38,000 nt of DNA from Flavobacteriales bacterium (GCA_947453715.1 CANGHX010000006.1:1-38000); one strand, 5' to 3'. Positions 1-8,507 are shown, counted from the first letter of the stretch. Notes: a model not told the origin generated them from the sequence alone. Numbers and translations: made by a program.

Positions 1-63
1 GTACCTTTGACAAAAGATGAAGAAAGAAAATTTCGTAAATTATTAGATTCAATTCCCGATTAA
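1..63 (+). CDS. C-terminal end of an upstream gene (partial, unidentified)
   Basis: An open frame entering from the left edge ends with TAA at 61-63 and encodes a 20-residue polar, charged tail ending in LLDSIPD. It stops 11 bases before the next start, so it is probably the preceding member of the Fe-S operon. In Bacteroidota an MCE/MlaD-like gene often sits at this place, but 20 residues are too few to identify the family. Confidence 0.55.
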   Translation, partial: VPLTKDEERKFRKLLDSIPD

Positions 64-74
64 TATAAATTAAG

Positions 75-1391
75 ATGATTACTTCTATTTTATTTTCATT
101 ATTATTAGTAGCAGGCTTTGGTTTGTTTACAGTAAATGTTTTAAAAATACGTTCAAATATTTTGTTAGGTAGAGATATCGACAGGACAGATAATAAAAGT
201 GAGCGTTGGAAAACAATGATTTTGGTTGCCTTAGGTCAAAAGAAAATGTTTACTAGACCAATTCCAGCATTGTTGCATTTTGCGTTGTATAGTGCATTTG
301 TTATAACTCAGATTGAATTGATTGAAATTATTGTTGATGGTATTTCAGGAAGTCACCGATTTTTTCATGATAGTTTAGGTGGGTTTTATACTTTTTTAAT
401 CAGTTTTATTGAAGTATTATCAGTTTTAGCTTTAATTGCAACAGTTGCATTTTTAGCAAGAAGAAATTTATTAAAACTTCCAAGATTAAATATGAAAGAA
501 TTAGCAGGTTGGCCTAAAAAGGATGCTAATTTAATTTTGATAATGGAAATTGTTTTAGTAACTTGTATATTCACAATGAATGGTGCTGACGAGCAAGCAA
601 GAATTGTTGAAACTGGTCAAGGATATGGCTTTGCAATAAGTAGTTTTGTTGGACCATTATTCTTCAGTAGATTTACGGATTTACATACATTACATATATT
701 TGAACAAATAGGATGGTGGGGACATATTTTAATGGTGTTTGCATTCTTGAATTATTTACCTTATTCAAAGCATTTACATATTTTATTAGCTTTTCCAAAT
801 ACTTGGTATTCTAATCTTGATAAAAAAGGGAAGTTTACAAACATGGAATCTGTTACTAAAGAGGTGAAATTGATTATGGATCCAACTGCTGATCCTTATG
901 CTGCACAACCAGAAGGTGAAACAGAGCATGTTCCTTTTGGGGTAAAAGATGTTACAGATTTGACTTGGAAAAATTTGTTAGATGCATATTCTTGTACAGA
1001 ATGTGGTAGATGTACTTCTTCTTGTCCAGCGAATATTACAGGAAAATTATTATCACCTCGTAATATCATGATGAAAACGAGAGATCGTTTGGTTGAAGTT
1101 GGAGAAGGGAAAAGAAAAAATGGAAAGGATTACCAAGATGGTAAAAGCTTATTAGGTGATTATATTACTGAAGAAGAAATATGGGCATGTACATCTTGTA
1201 ATGCTTGCGTTCAAGAATGTCCAGTGAATATTGATCCTTTATCAATTATCGTTGATTTAAGAAGATATTTGGTAATGGAAGATTCAAAAATGCCGACTGA
1301 ATTAACAGGGATGTTAACGAATATTGAAAATAATGGAGCTCCATGGCAATTCTCTCAAGCTGACAGATTGAATTGGGCTTCAGAAGAATAA
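75..1391 (+). CDS. Membrane (Fe-S)-binding oxidoreductase subunit (HdrC/GlpC-like ferredoxin domain)
   Basis: The 438-residue protein has an N-terminal half with several hydrophobic membrane segments (roughly residues 1-25, 70-95, 105-130, 150-170 and 215-240). A soluble C-terminal half follows with two 4Fe-4S motifs: C307-x2-C310-x2-C313-x3-C317 and C372-x2-C375-x2-C378-x3-C382-P. This is the architecture of the membrane-anchored Fe-S subunit common in Bacteroidota, whose partner is a CCG-domain protein. That partner is encoded at 2251-3045 in the same operon. The pair is inferred to pass electrons between a membrane quinone pool and an unknown cytosolic donor or acceptor; the substrate cannot be read from sequence. 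The start ATG lies 11 bases after the previous stop. Confidence 0.85.
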   Translation: MITSILFSLLLVAGFGLFTVNVLKIRSNILLGRDIDRTDNKSERWKTMILVALGQKKMFTRPIPALLHFALYSAFVITQIELIEIIVDGISGSHRFFHDSLGGFYTFLISFIEVLSVLALIATVAFLARRNLLKLPRLNMKELAGWPKKDANLILIMEIVLVTCIFTMNGADEQARIVETGQGYGFAISSFVGPLFFSRFTDLHTLHIFEQIGWWGHILMVFAFLNYLPYSKHLHILLAFPNTWYSNLDKKGKFTNMESVTKEVKLIMDPTADPYAAQPEGETEHVPFGVKDVTDLTWKNLLDAYSCTECGRCTSSCPANITGKLLSPRNIMMKTRDRLVEVGEGKRKNGKDYQDGKSLLGDYITEEEIWACTSCNACVQECPVNIDPLSIIVDLRRYLVMEDSKMPTELTGMLTNIENNGAPWQFSQADRLNWASEE

Positions 1392-1474
1392 ATAAACTAC
1401 AACTATAACTTTGGCTATAAACTGTGAATTAGAATTGTGAAGAGAAAAGTTTAGAATCAAAAAAAGTAAAAAGC

Positions 1475-1888
1475 ATGAAATTAGTTCAAAAAGAAGAAAA
1501 TGGACATTTGATTAGTCCTGTTTTACCGGAAGATGTTAAAAATTATTTAATTGACATTGATGGAACGATTTGTGACGATATTCCTAATGAAGAACCAGAA
1601 AGAATGGCTACAGCTGAATTGTATCCTGAAGCTCTGGAAACATTAAATAAATGGTACTCAGAAGGACATATTATCACTTTTTTTACTTCAAGAACAGAAG
1701 AGCACAGAGAAGTGACTGAAAAATGGTTAAATGATCATGGTTTTAAATATCATGGATTATTAATGGGTAAACCTAGAGGAGGGAATTACCATTGGGTTGA
1801 TAATCATATGGTTCGTGCAACTCGATATGAAGGAAGATTTACTGATTTAATCGAGAAAGAAGTAACAATTCAGGTTTTCGAAAAATAA
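1475..1888 (+). CDS. Small HAD-superfamily hydrolase
   Basis: The 137-residue cytosolic protein has HAD motif I at residues 27-31 (DIDGT, nucleophile D27 and acid/base D29), motif II in TSRTEE, a motif III lysine in MGKPRGG, and the motif IV acid in WVDNH. No sizeable cap domain is present, so it is a minimal HAD phosphatase of the type often mislabelled 'phosphoheptose isomerase' in Bacteroidota databases. It lies between the two Fe-S genes on the same strand, 83 bases after the first and 7 before the next ORF, so it is probably cotranscribed. The substrate is unknown. Confidence 0.75.
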   Translation: MKLVQKEENGHLISPVLPEDVKNYLIDIDGTICDDIPNEEPERMATAELYPEALETLNKWYSEGHIITFFTSRTEEHREVTEKWLNDHGFKYHGLLMGKPRGGNYHWVDNHMVRATRYEGRFTDLIEKEVTIQVFEK

Positions 1889-1895
1889 GAATACT

Positions 1896-2243
1896 ATGAA
1901 ATCACTTTTAATAATATCTATTTTCTTTTTATTCAGTTTTAAATTGAATGAAAAAAAGGTTGATATTGAAATTGAAGGACATCCTTCTTGTATTGAAAGT
2001 GATAAGGTATATAAAATGAAAATCAATTTTGCTGAAGGTACATTTTATGAAAACCTTGTTATAAGAGGCAAAGGTGTTCAGATTACAAAAGATTACACTG
2101 AAGGCGATTATACAATAAAAGCAAGCGATATTTTTGATGAAGTTTCAATCATTGTTTCATACAAAGATTCAACTTCTAAAGTAATTGACATTGATACTTT
2201 TGTTGTTAATGTTTGTAGTGATACATTAAAAAATAATAATTAA
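1896..2243 (+). CDS. Small exported protein of unknown function
   Basis: The 115-residue product starts with a clear hydrophobic signal-like segment (MKSLLIISIFFLFSF), followed by a short beta-rich region with two cysteines (in HPSCIES near residue 32 and NVCSD near the end) that could form a disulfide after export. I recognise no domain. It begins 7 bases after the HAD gene and ends 7 bases before the next Fe-S gene, so it is a member of the same transcript. It was probably inserted into an otherwise conserved Fe-S gene pair. Confidence 0.6.
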   Translation: MKSLLIISIFFLFSFKLNEKKVDIEIEGHPSCIESDKVYKMKINFAEGTFYENLVIRGKGVQITKDYTEGDYTIKASDIFDEVSIIVSYKDSTSKVIDIDTFVVNVCSDTLKNNN

Positions 2244-2250
2244 CTGAATT

Positions 2251-3045
2251 ATGAGTACTCCTTTGAAAGTGCCTACAATGGCCGAAAAATTGGCAAATGG
2301 AGAAACAGCTGACATATTATTTTGGGTTGGTTGTTCAGGAAGTTTTGACGATAGAGCAAAAAAAATAACAAAAGCATTGGTTAAGATTTTAAACAATTGC
2401 AATGTTAATTTTGCTGTTTTAGGTGCTGAAGAAAGTTGTACTGGTGATCCAGCGAAGCGTGCAGGAAATGAATTTACGTTTCAAATGCAAGCAATGATGA
2501 ATATTCAAGTATTAGATGGATATGAAGTTAAGAAAATTGTTACAGCTTGTCCTCATTGTTTCAATACGTTAAAAAATGAATATCCTGAATTAGGAGGGAA
2601 ATATGAAGTAATTCACCATACTCAACTAATTCAAGATTTGATCAATACGGGTAAATTAGCGATTAAAGGAGGAAGTGCTTTTAAAGGTCAAAAAATCACT
2701 TTTCACGATCCTTGTTACTTAGGAAGAGCAAATGATGTTTATGAAGCTCCAAGAGAATTAATTGAGAAATTAGATGCTGAATTAGTTGAGATGAAACGTT
2801 GTAAAACAAACGGTTTATGTTGCGGTGCAGGTGGAGCTCAAATGTTTAAAGAAGCAGAAAAAGGAAATAAAGAAATAAACGTTGAAAGAACAGAAGATGC
2901 TCTTGAAACAAATGCAACAATAATTGCTACTGGTTGTCCTTTTTGTAATACAATGATGACAGATGGTGTTAAAAACTTTAATAAAGAAGGAGAAATTAAA
3001 GTATTAGATATTGCAGAATTAATTGCTACAGCAGCGGATTTATAA
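2251..3045 (+). CDS. (Fe-S)-binding protein with two cysteine-rich (CCG) domains, HdrB/GlpC-type
   Basis: The 264-residue soluble protein has two CCG-type cysteine-rich modules. The first comprises GCSGSFDDR, CTGDPAKRAGN and CPHCFNTL. The second comprises HDPCYLGR, CKTNGLCCGAGGAQM and GCPFCNTMM. Such domains hold a non-cubane Fe-S cluster or mediate disulfide/quinone electron transfer in HdrB, GlpC and LutA-like proteins. It is the natural partner of the membrane ferredoxin protein at 75-1391; in some organisms the two halves are a single polypeptide. The start is ATG 7 bases downstream of the previous stop, and the next gene begins one base after its own stop codon. Confidence 0.85.
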   Translation: MSTPLKVPTMAEKLANGETADILFWVGCSGSFDDRAKKITKALVKILNNCNVNFAVLGAEESCTGDPAKRAGNEFTFQMQAMMNIQVLDGYEVKKIVTACPHCFNTLKNEYPELGGKYEVIHHTQLIQDLINTGKLAIKGGSAFKGQKITFHDPCYLGRANDVYEAPRELIEKLDAELVEMKRCKTNGLCCGAGGAQMFKEAEKGNKEINVERTEDALETNATIIATGCPFCNTMMTDGVKNFNKEGEIKVLDIAELIATAADL

Positions 3046-3046
3046 A

Positions 3047-3499
3047 ATGAGTTATTTTCCACAATTATCCGATAATTCAAGAGTTTGGATCTATCCAGCT
3101 TCTAGAGAATTGACTTTAGTTGAATCTGAAGTCATTTTAAATGAATTGAAACCATTTGTTCAATCATGGGATTCTCATGGAACACCATTGAAAGCAGATG
3201 TTGTTATTCTTGAAAATCAATTTGTTATAATTGGGGTAGATGAAGATGTTGAAAGTCCATCTGGATGCTCTATAGACAGATCTGTAAAGAAAATGAAGGC
3301 GTTAGGTCAACAATTGTCAATAGACTTTTTCAATAGACTTAAAATGGTTGTGAAGAATGATATTGAGAAAAAAACAATTGCATACGCATCTCTTGAGGAT
3401 TATTCAGAATGGAATATTTTTAATCCATTAGTAAAATCTGTTAAAGAATTAAATGAATCATTTTTGATTGCTGTAAAGGATAGTGGTTTATTGGTTTAA
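3047..3499 (+). CDS. Conserved Bacteroidota protein, often misnamed 'ABC transporter ATPase'
   Basis: The 150-residue soluble protein starts MSYFPQLSDNSRVWIYPASR. I chose ATG 3047, one base after the preceding stop; an in-frame TTG at 3023 would overlap the Fe-S gene. The sequence VWIY near the start, a W-x2-HG segment, and GCSID-x-SV with a downstream Lys-rich helix match a small family that follows the CCG Fe-S gene in flavobacteria and is commonly annotated as an ABC transporter ATPase. No Walker A (GxxxxGK[ST]) or signature motif is present, so that name is unsupported. Close coupling suggests a role with the Fe-S complex. Confidence 0.75.
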   Translation: MSYFPQLSDNSRVWIYPASRELTLVESEVILNELKPFVQSWDSHGTPLKADVVILENQFVIIGVDEDVESPSGCSIDRSVKKMKALGQQLSIDFFNRLKMVVKNDIEKKTIAYASLEDYSEWNIFNPLVKSVKELNESFLIAVKDSGLLV

Positions 3500-3516
3500 A
3501 TAATTTTAAGAAAAAC

Positions 3517-3546
3517 AAAAAAGGCTCTATTCGAAGAGCCTTTTTT
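3517..3546. terminator. Bidirectional intrinsic terminator
   Basis: A perfect 12-bp stem (3517-3528 with 3535-3546) surrounds a 6-base loop. It is flanked by A-rich sequence on the left and a T-run on the right, so both strands give a GC-containing hairpin followed by U residues. It lies between the converging ends of the Fe-S operon and the DUF5723 gene. Confidence 0.9.
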
Positions 3547-3561
3547 GTGAAGTAATATTTT

Positions 3562-5064
3562 TTAAAATCTAAATCGAGCAAAACCAAAGGCGCTTGAAAT
3601 ACTATGAGCATTTGAAGTGAAAAAACGCAAAGCATCTCTTGACGAAATTCCAAATTCATATGCTCCATCTTTTAAAATGAAATTGATACCTACTGGAATG
3701 TTGTTTTGATAAATACCACCACCAAAATAACCTGCACTTAAAGCAATTCTTTTGAAAACTTTAACCTCTCCACCAAATGAATACACTGCATTTTGAATAC
3801 TACCAGGTATTTCTTTGTTAAATGGAGCAATCATATCAAATCCAAAATGCAAGAATTTGAAAGGTTGAAAACTAGCGCCGAAACGAAAGTTTGAAGCGTT
3901 TTTTAGTACATACTTTTCTGTTCCTACCAAAGATAATATTCCATTGTCTTTTAAAAGTTGATCAACTGATTTTGTAATATCATTATTTGTTAATCCACTC
4001 AACGATAAGTTTCCTAAAATTGAATCTTTTATTTGATATACATTTCGATTATAAGTAACACTTCCTATGTTGTTGACTGATGCAGCAATTCTTAATTTTT
4101 TATAGATAATAACACTTGCAGATAAATCGACGCCATAACCATTTCCTACAGCTTTAGGAAGTCCACCGCCATTTGATTGAAAATTAGAAGGATTTATTGA
4201 AGCAATACTACCATAATTGATGTTAAATGATGGTGTTAATGATGAATACATTCTCAATCCATCTTTATCTGATGTCATGTTAAACATGGCCATAGATTGT
4301 ATGAAACGACCACCGATACCACCATAAATTTCAAAAATGGAGTCTTTTCCGATGATTTTTCGACCATATCCAAAGTTATACGAACGATTCCAAACTAAAT
4401 GGATACTTGAACCATTCGTAATATCACTTAATTTTAATGGAACATTAATTCTACCTTGTATAACATGGCTAAGAGTATCTGAAGAAATATTCGGATTATT
4501 TGCAATCGTAGATGTATCAGATCCAATCACTACTTTCAACGAATCGAAGTAGGAAGAAAGTTTACCTCTAAAGATTATATCACTTGTTTGTTGGTTTAAA
4601 TTACCACTAAATGAATAACTTTCATTAATATTAAATGCAATTCCTCCAAAACGTTTACCTTGAAAAGAGAAACCTAACCAATTATAATCAACAAACATTG
4701 TTACTCCGGCTTGTGCAAAATTTCCTGCTGCTAATTTTTGAGCATTGAAATTAAATTTTGTTGTGTCCTTATGAAGAAATTTGTTTGTAGCTGAACGATA
4801 GATTTTTTTTAAATCTGCTGAATTTAAACTATCAGAATACATTCCCATTCCAAACTCACTTGTTCCCATTGTGAATTTTTTCTTTTCATAACCAGTTCCC
4901 CAACCTAAAGCTGATGAATTGATACCTAAACAATGATAATCTGTTACAAAGGTAGTTGCTACTCCTTTACCTACACTAGGATAAGCAATACTTTGTGTCT
5001 GAGAAAAAATGATATTTGAGAAGAGTGCAAATATTATTAATGAAGTGTAGTTTTTTAAATTCAT
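3562..5064 (-). CDS. DUF5723-family outer-membrane beta-barrel protein
   Basis: The 500-residue protein has an N-terminal signal peptide (MNLKNYTSLIIFALFSNIIFSQ), then long stretches of alternating polar and hydrophobic beta strands with many Gly/Asn turns, and a terminal aromatic residue (FGFARFRF) as in outer-membrane barrels. The N-terminal region around INSSALGWG and the overall pattern fit the DUF5723 family of Bacteroidota. Its function is unknown; inference places it in the outer membrane. It is transcribed alone on the minus strand, converging on the Fe-S operon. Confidence 0.7.
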   Translation of the reverse strand: MNLKNYTSLIIFALFSNIIFSQTQSIAYPSVGKGVATTFVTDYHCLGINSSALGWGTGYEKKKFTMGTSEFGMGMYSDSLNSADLKKIYRSATNKFLHKDTTKFNFNAQKLAAGNFAQAGVTMFVDYNWLGFSFQGKRFGGIAFNINESYSFSGNLNQQTSDIIFRGKLSSYFDSLKVVIGSDTSTIANNPNISSDTLSHVIQGRINVPLKLSDITNGSSIHLVWNRSYNFGYGRKIIGKDSIFEIYGGIGGRFIQSMAMFNMTSDKDGLRMYSSLTPSFNINYGSIASINPSNFQSNGGGLPKAVGNGYGVDLSASVIIYKKLRIAASVNNIGSVTYNRNVYQIKDSILGNLSLSGLTNNDITKSVDQLLKDNGILSLVGTEKYVLKNASNFRFGASFQPFKFLHFGFDMIAPFNKEIPGSIQNAVYSFGGEVKVFKRIALSAGYFGGGIYQNNIPVGINFILKDGAYEFGISSRDALRFFTSNAHSISSAFGFARFRF

Positions 5065-5091
5065 ATCCAGTTATTTACATTTAGCTTTCTG

Positions 5092-5099
5092 CAAAGGTA
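5092..5099 (-). promoter_or_regulatory. Bacteroidota -7 promoter element for the DUF5723 gene
   Basis: The minus strand reads TACCTTTG, an exact TAnnTTTG match, about 28 bases before the ATG at 5064. No good TTTG -33 element is seen at the expected distance, so this is a probable rather than certain promoter. Confidence 0.45.
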
Positions 5100-5156
5100 A
5101 ATTATTTTTAATAAATCAGTTTGTTTTATTAAAATAGGAAATCTGAAAATTTGAGA

Positions 5157-5633
5157 TTATTCAGCAGTTTTTCTAAATGAAATATATTTTTGGGCAAAAT
5201 AACTGAAAACTACGATTATGGAGATTGTCAGAAATTGACTAGGAAAATGCCACCAGTTGAAATATTCAACAAACATTTTTAGTAGTACATAATTCATTAA
5301 AGAAAACAACATGACAAAACCAAAATGACGATATAATTGTTTGTAAGGGTTTAAATTGCTATCATGCCAAACGATGTATCGATTTAATAAAAAGCCAATA
5401 GGGAAGGTTATTATAATTGATAATATTAATGATGCAATGTGAGATTTAAAAGCGATAAAACCCAAGTCAATGTCCACCTTGTGAAATAAAAAGTGATCTC
5501 CAATAAAATAAACAATCAAACCTAATACTGTATTTCCTCCACCACAAACTAGGTAGTAATAAGTTTGTTTATCCATGAATTTTTTAAAAATTGGATAAAA
5601 GAAATGAAGAATATTTAATATTATTTTTTGCAA
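5157..5633 (-). CDS. GtrA-like membrane protein
   Basis: This hydrophobic protein has four membrane segments (around CGGGNTVLGLIVYFIGDHF, ASLILSIIITFPIGFLL, HFGFVMLFSLMNYVLL and FLTISIIVVFSYFAQKYI), typical of the GtrA family. GtrA proteins are associated with lipid-linked glycosyl transfer or polyprenyl-sugar translocation. Start choice is uncertain. The frame stays open to a TTG at 5681, but a TAnnTTTG promoter box at 5664-5671 would put the transcript start near 5658. Homologues keep an FFYP-x-F-x-KFM stretch before the first ATG (5576), so TTG 5633 (158 residues) is preferred. No partner glycosyltransferase is adjacent; a GT2 gene of the matching type is 11.6 kb away. Confidence 0.7.
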   Translation of the reverse strand: MQKIILNILHFFYPIFKKFMDKQTYYYLVCGGGNTVLGLIVYFIGDHFLFHKVDIDLGFIAFKSHIASLILSIIITFPIGFLLNRYIVWHDSNLNPYKQLYRHFGFVMLFSLMNYVLLKMFVEYFNWWHFPSQFLTISIIVVFSYFAQKYISFRKTAE

Positions 5634-5663
5634 TTTTATAAAGGTATTTGAACTATTTTTTTG

Positions 5664-5671
5664 CAAATTTA
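5664..5671 (-). promoter_or_regulatory. Bacteroidota -7 promoter element for the GtrA-like gene
   Basis: The minus strand reads TAAATTTG, an exact TAnnTTTG match. It lies inside the longest possible reading frame of the GtrA-like gene and therefore argues that translation starts downstream of about 5658. Confidence 0.4.
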
Positions 5672-5722
5672 TAATAAACAATTTACAAAAGCGTTATTAA
5701 AGTAAATTAAGAATTTTTGCCT

Positions 5723-5869
5723 ATGTTAAAAGTATACTCTCAAGTTGCTCAAATCAAAGAGTTTAAAATGGAACCCAAAAATGATACGATTAATGCAATT
5801 TTAAATTACAGCAAATCGGTAAAGGTTGAAAGAATAAATCAAAAGAAAGTACTTTTGAATATTAATTAA
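5723..5869 (+). CDS. Small conserved-looking cytosolic protein (48 residues)
   Basis: ATG 5723 opens a 48-residue frame, beginning MLKVYSQVAQ and containing the segment AILNYSKSVKV, that ends with TAA just before a strong terminator. The composition (Lys-rich, amphipathic, no membrane segment) and an 'ILNYSK-(A/S)-(L/V)-KV' motif resemble short single-domain proteins frequently seen in flavobacteria, but I cannot name a family. It is divergent from the GtrA-like gene and has its own terminator, which supports it being a real, independently expressed gene. Confidence 0.6.
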   Translation: MLKVYSQVAQIKEFKMEPKNDTINAILNYSKSVKVERINQKKVLLNIN

Positions 5870-5876
5870 AAACAAG

Positions 5877-5902
5877 AAAAGGGCTATATTTCAAGCCCTT
5901 TT
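5877..5902. terminator. Bidirectional intrinsic terminator
   Basis: A 9-bp perfect stem (5877-5885 with 5894-5902) surrounds an 8-base loop. It has As on the left and a T-rich tract on the right, and lies between the converging small gene (ends 5869) and the M13 peptidase gene (ends 5907). Confidence 0.85.
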
Positions 5903-5906
5903 TCTT

Positions 5907-7997
5907 TTACCAAATTTTTGAAACTTTATCTGCTGAGTTTCTCATTTTATCACCTTCTTTTACTCCGAAAGCTTCGAAGAATTCAGGACAGTTTTTTAAT
6001 GGACCATTTACACGGTACATTCCTGGTGAATGTGGATCGTTTGCTAGTCTATTTTTTAATTCTGCTTCAGTATAATTAATTTTCCATAATTGAGCATATG
6101 CAATGAAGAAACGTTGAGCAGGAGTGAATCCTTCTCTGATTTCATTTGCTTTATATTCATTTGTTAATTTATATGCATTGAAAGCTAAAGTTAATCCACC
6201 TAAATCAGCAATATTTTCACCCATTGTTAATTCTGGATTTACACATTGACCATCAGGAGTACAAAAAGTTGAGAAAGTAGCTCCAAGTAAGCTTGTTTTA
6301 GCTTCAAATAATTTTAAATCTTCTTCTGTCCACCAGTTTCTAAAAGAACCGTCTGCAGCAAATTTTGAACCCATATCATCAAAACCATGTGTGAATTCAT
6401 GTCCGATTACCATTCCTATTGTTCCATAGTTTACGGCATCTTCAGCATTTACATCAAAGAAAGGAGGTTGCATAATTCCAGCTGGGAAAGCAATTTCATT
6501 TAAAAGAGGATGATAATAAGCATTTACCATATGCGCTGGCATTCCCCATTTTGCTTTGTCGACCGGTTTAGTTAAATCAGCTAAATTCTTTTTATGAGCA
6601 TACAAAGCAATTTCTTTAACATTAGCGATGTAATCTTCTTTTGAAATGTTTAAGATACTGAAATCTTCCCATTTATCAGGGAAACCTAGCTTTCTTCCAA
6701 TTGCATTCAATTTCAAAGTAGCTTGTACTTTTGTTTCTTTAGACATCCAATCTAGGTTTTCAATTCGTTGTTTGAAAACTAAAAGAAGATTGTCTACCAT
6801 TTTATCTACCCTGTTTTTTGCACTTTCAGAAAAATAGATATCAACGAATGCTTTACCTAATAATTCACCAATTGGTAAACCTGTAATTTCATCAATAGCT
6901 TGTTCATTCATTGGACTCATTTCGCTTTTCCCTTGAATCACACCGCTATAAAAATTGAAGTTTAATTTTACAAATTCATCATTTAATAAGCCTGAATAAT
7001 GATTCAATGTTGACCATAATAAATAGTTTTTCCAGTTTTCCATTTTTTCATTTGCCATCAAATCTGCAACTTTTAAAATGAATTTAGGTTGACCAACAAT
7101 GATTGTGTCAAAGCTCTGACTTCCAATACCAACCAAGTAAGATTCAAAATCAAATTTACCAAAGTTCTTGTCGATTTCTTTTTTGCTCTGAGGATTGTAA
7201 GTATTTTCAGGAATTCGATTCTCAGCAGGTGTCATCATTGATTGAGCTAATGATGTTTCAAAAGCTATAACAGATTTAGCCATTGATTTAGCTGAATTTT
7301 CATCGTATTTCAAAGTTTGAAACATTTTTACGATATGTTCTTCGTATTTTTTCAATATTTCAGACTTATCTTTCTTGATGTAATATTCACAATTTGGTAA
7401 ACCTATACCAGCTTGACCAATGTAAGCACTATTTTTATTGACATTTTTTAAATCTTGATCGACACCAAAACCAAACAACATTCCTACACCATATTTATGT
7501 GATTCAGAAATGAACGAAATAATTTCTTGTTTTGATTTAATGTTTTTGATTTTATCTAAATCAGCTTGAATAGGAGAGATACCTTTTTGATTTCTGACAG
7601 TCATATTCATAAATGAACTGTAATAATCTCCTAAAATTTGATTTTGAGTTCCTTTTTTATCATTCGCAAGGACTGCTTTATCAAGGATTTCAGTCAATTT
7701 AATTTGATTCGCTTTATCTAATTCGTTAAAACTTCCCCATCTTGATTCTGTAGAAGGAACAGGATTGTTTTTCACCCAATCACCATCACAAAAAAGAAAG
7801 AAATCATCTTGCGGACGAATTGATTTGTCCATGTAAGAAGTTGTAATTGTTTTATAAGGATTTTCTTTGATTACTTCTTTTGGAGTAACTGATGATCCTG
7901 TCGTCGAAACTGTTGAAGAATTACCAGTTGTTTTTGAAGTTGAACAACTCGCGGCAATGAATAAAACAGAACTTGCAATTAAAAATTTATGATTCAT
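5907..7997 (-). CDS. M13-family zinc metallopeptidase, lipoprotein
   Basis: The 696-residue protein is a neprilysin/PepO-type endopeptidase. The N-terminus has a lipoprotein signal with the lipobox region AASC near residue 18, followed by a Ser/Thr-rich linker, so it is predicted to be anchored in the envelope. Zinc ligands are visible: H533 and H537 with catalytic E534 (GHEFTHGFDD), and E594 with D598 in GENIADLGG. The substrate-backbone motif NAYY precedes them. The length matches the family. The C-terminus is SKIW, which keeps the terminal Trp but not the Cys of the mammalian CxxW ending. It lies 4 bases after the ElaA-like gene, so it is likely the last gene of a three-gene operon with the carboxylase. 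Confidence 0.9.
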   Translation of the reverse strand: MNHKFLIASSVLFIAASCSTSKTTGNSSTVSTTGSSVTPKEVIKENPYKTITTSYMDKSIRPQDDFFLFCDGDWVKNNPVPSTESRWGSFNELDKANQIKLTEILDKAVLANDKKGTQNQILGDYYSSFMNMTVRNQKGISPIQADLDKIKNIKSKQEIISFISESHKYGVGMLFGFGVDQDLKNVNKNSAYIGQAGIGLPNCEYYIKKDKSEILKKYEEHIVKMFQTLKYDENSAKSMAKSVIAFETSLAQSMMTPAENRIPENTYNPQSKKEIDKNFGKFDFESYLVGIGSQSFDTIIVGQPKFILKVADLMANEKMENWKNYLLWSTLNHYSGLLNDEFVKLNFNFYSGVIQGKSEMSPMNEQAIDEITGLPIGELLGKAFVDIYFSESAKNRVDKMVDNLLLVFKQRIENLDWMSKETKVQATLKLNAIGRKLGFPDKWEDFSILNISKEDYIANVKEIALYAHKKNLADLTKPVDKAKWGMPAHMVNAYYHPLLNEIAFPAGIMQPPFFDVNAEDAVNYGTIGMVIGHEFTHGFDDMGSKFAADGSFRNWWTEEDLKLFEAKTSLLGATFSTFCTPDGQCVNPELTMGENIADLGGLTLAFNAYKLTNEYKANEIREGFTPAQRFFIAYAQLWKINYTEAELKNRLANDPHSPGMYRVNGPLKNCPEFFEAFGVKEGDKMRNSADKVSKIW

Positions 7998-8001
7998 TTT
8001 T

Positions 8002-8460
8002 TTAGTTTAATGGTGTATATAACATTTCAATATGAGGAATATTATCTTCTAAATAAGCTTTACCCGTAAAAATAAAACCATGCTTCGTATAATAACTTTC
8101 TAAATGTTGCTGTGCAGAGATCTTAATTGGAACTGCTCCAAATTCTTCATTTGCGAAGGTTAAACATTTATTCATTAATTCATGACCAATTCCTTTTCCT
8201 CTTATTGATTCATCAATAACAACTCGACCTATTGAAACTTCAGGGTATGAAATACCAGGATGCAATATTCTAGCTGTTGCTACAACTTTTCCAACCCCGT
8301 CTCTACAAATTAAGTGATAACATTTTTTGTCTTTACCATCCAAATCTAGATAAGTGCAGTTTTGTTCCACTACAAAAGCTTTTAAACGAAGACGAATGAT
8401 ATCATGAAATTCGTTCAAGTTTAATTCTGAGTAAGGTTTTATTTGCCAGTCTAAATGCAT
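8002..8460 (-). CDS. ElaA-family GNAT acetyltransferase
   Basis: The 152-residue soluble protein shows the ElaA pattern. An N-terminal LRLKAFVVEQNCTYLDLDGKD segment is followed by the GNAT core VSIGRVVIDESIRGKGIGHELM, where R/Q-x-x-G-x-G/A (RGKGIG) binds the acetyl-CoA pyrophosphate, and then by YTKHGF. It probably acetylates a small molecule or protein; the substrate is unknown. It sits between the acyl-CoA carboxylase gene (47 bases upstream) and the peptidase gene (4 bases downstream), consistent with cotranscription. Confidence 0.8.
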   Translation of the reverse strand: MHLDWQIKPYSELNLNEFHDIIRLRLKAFVVEQNCTYLDLDGKDKKCYHLICRDGVGKVVATARILHPGISYPEVSIGRVVIDESIRGKGIGHELMNKCLTFANEEFGAVPIKISAQQHLESYYTKHGFIFTGKAYLEDNIPHIEMLYTPLN

Positions 8461-8507
8461 GTTTTTTAAATTTTATTTTAGGTGAATGATAGTTTAACTA
8501 TAAAAAA

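Noticed and set aside
3047-3499. ABC transporter ATPase
   Set aside because: No Walker A, Walker B or ABC signature sequence exists in the 150 residues; the common database name appears to be an error.
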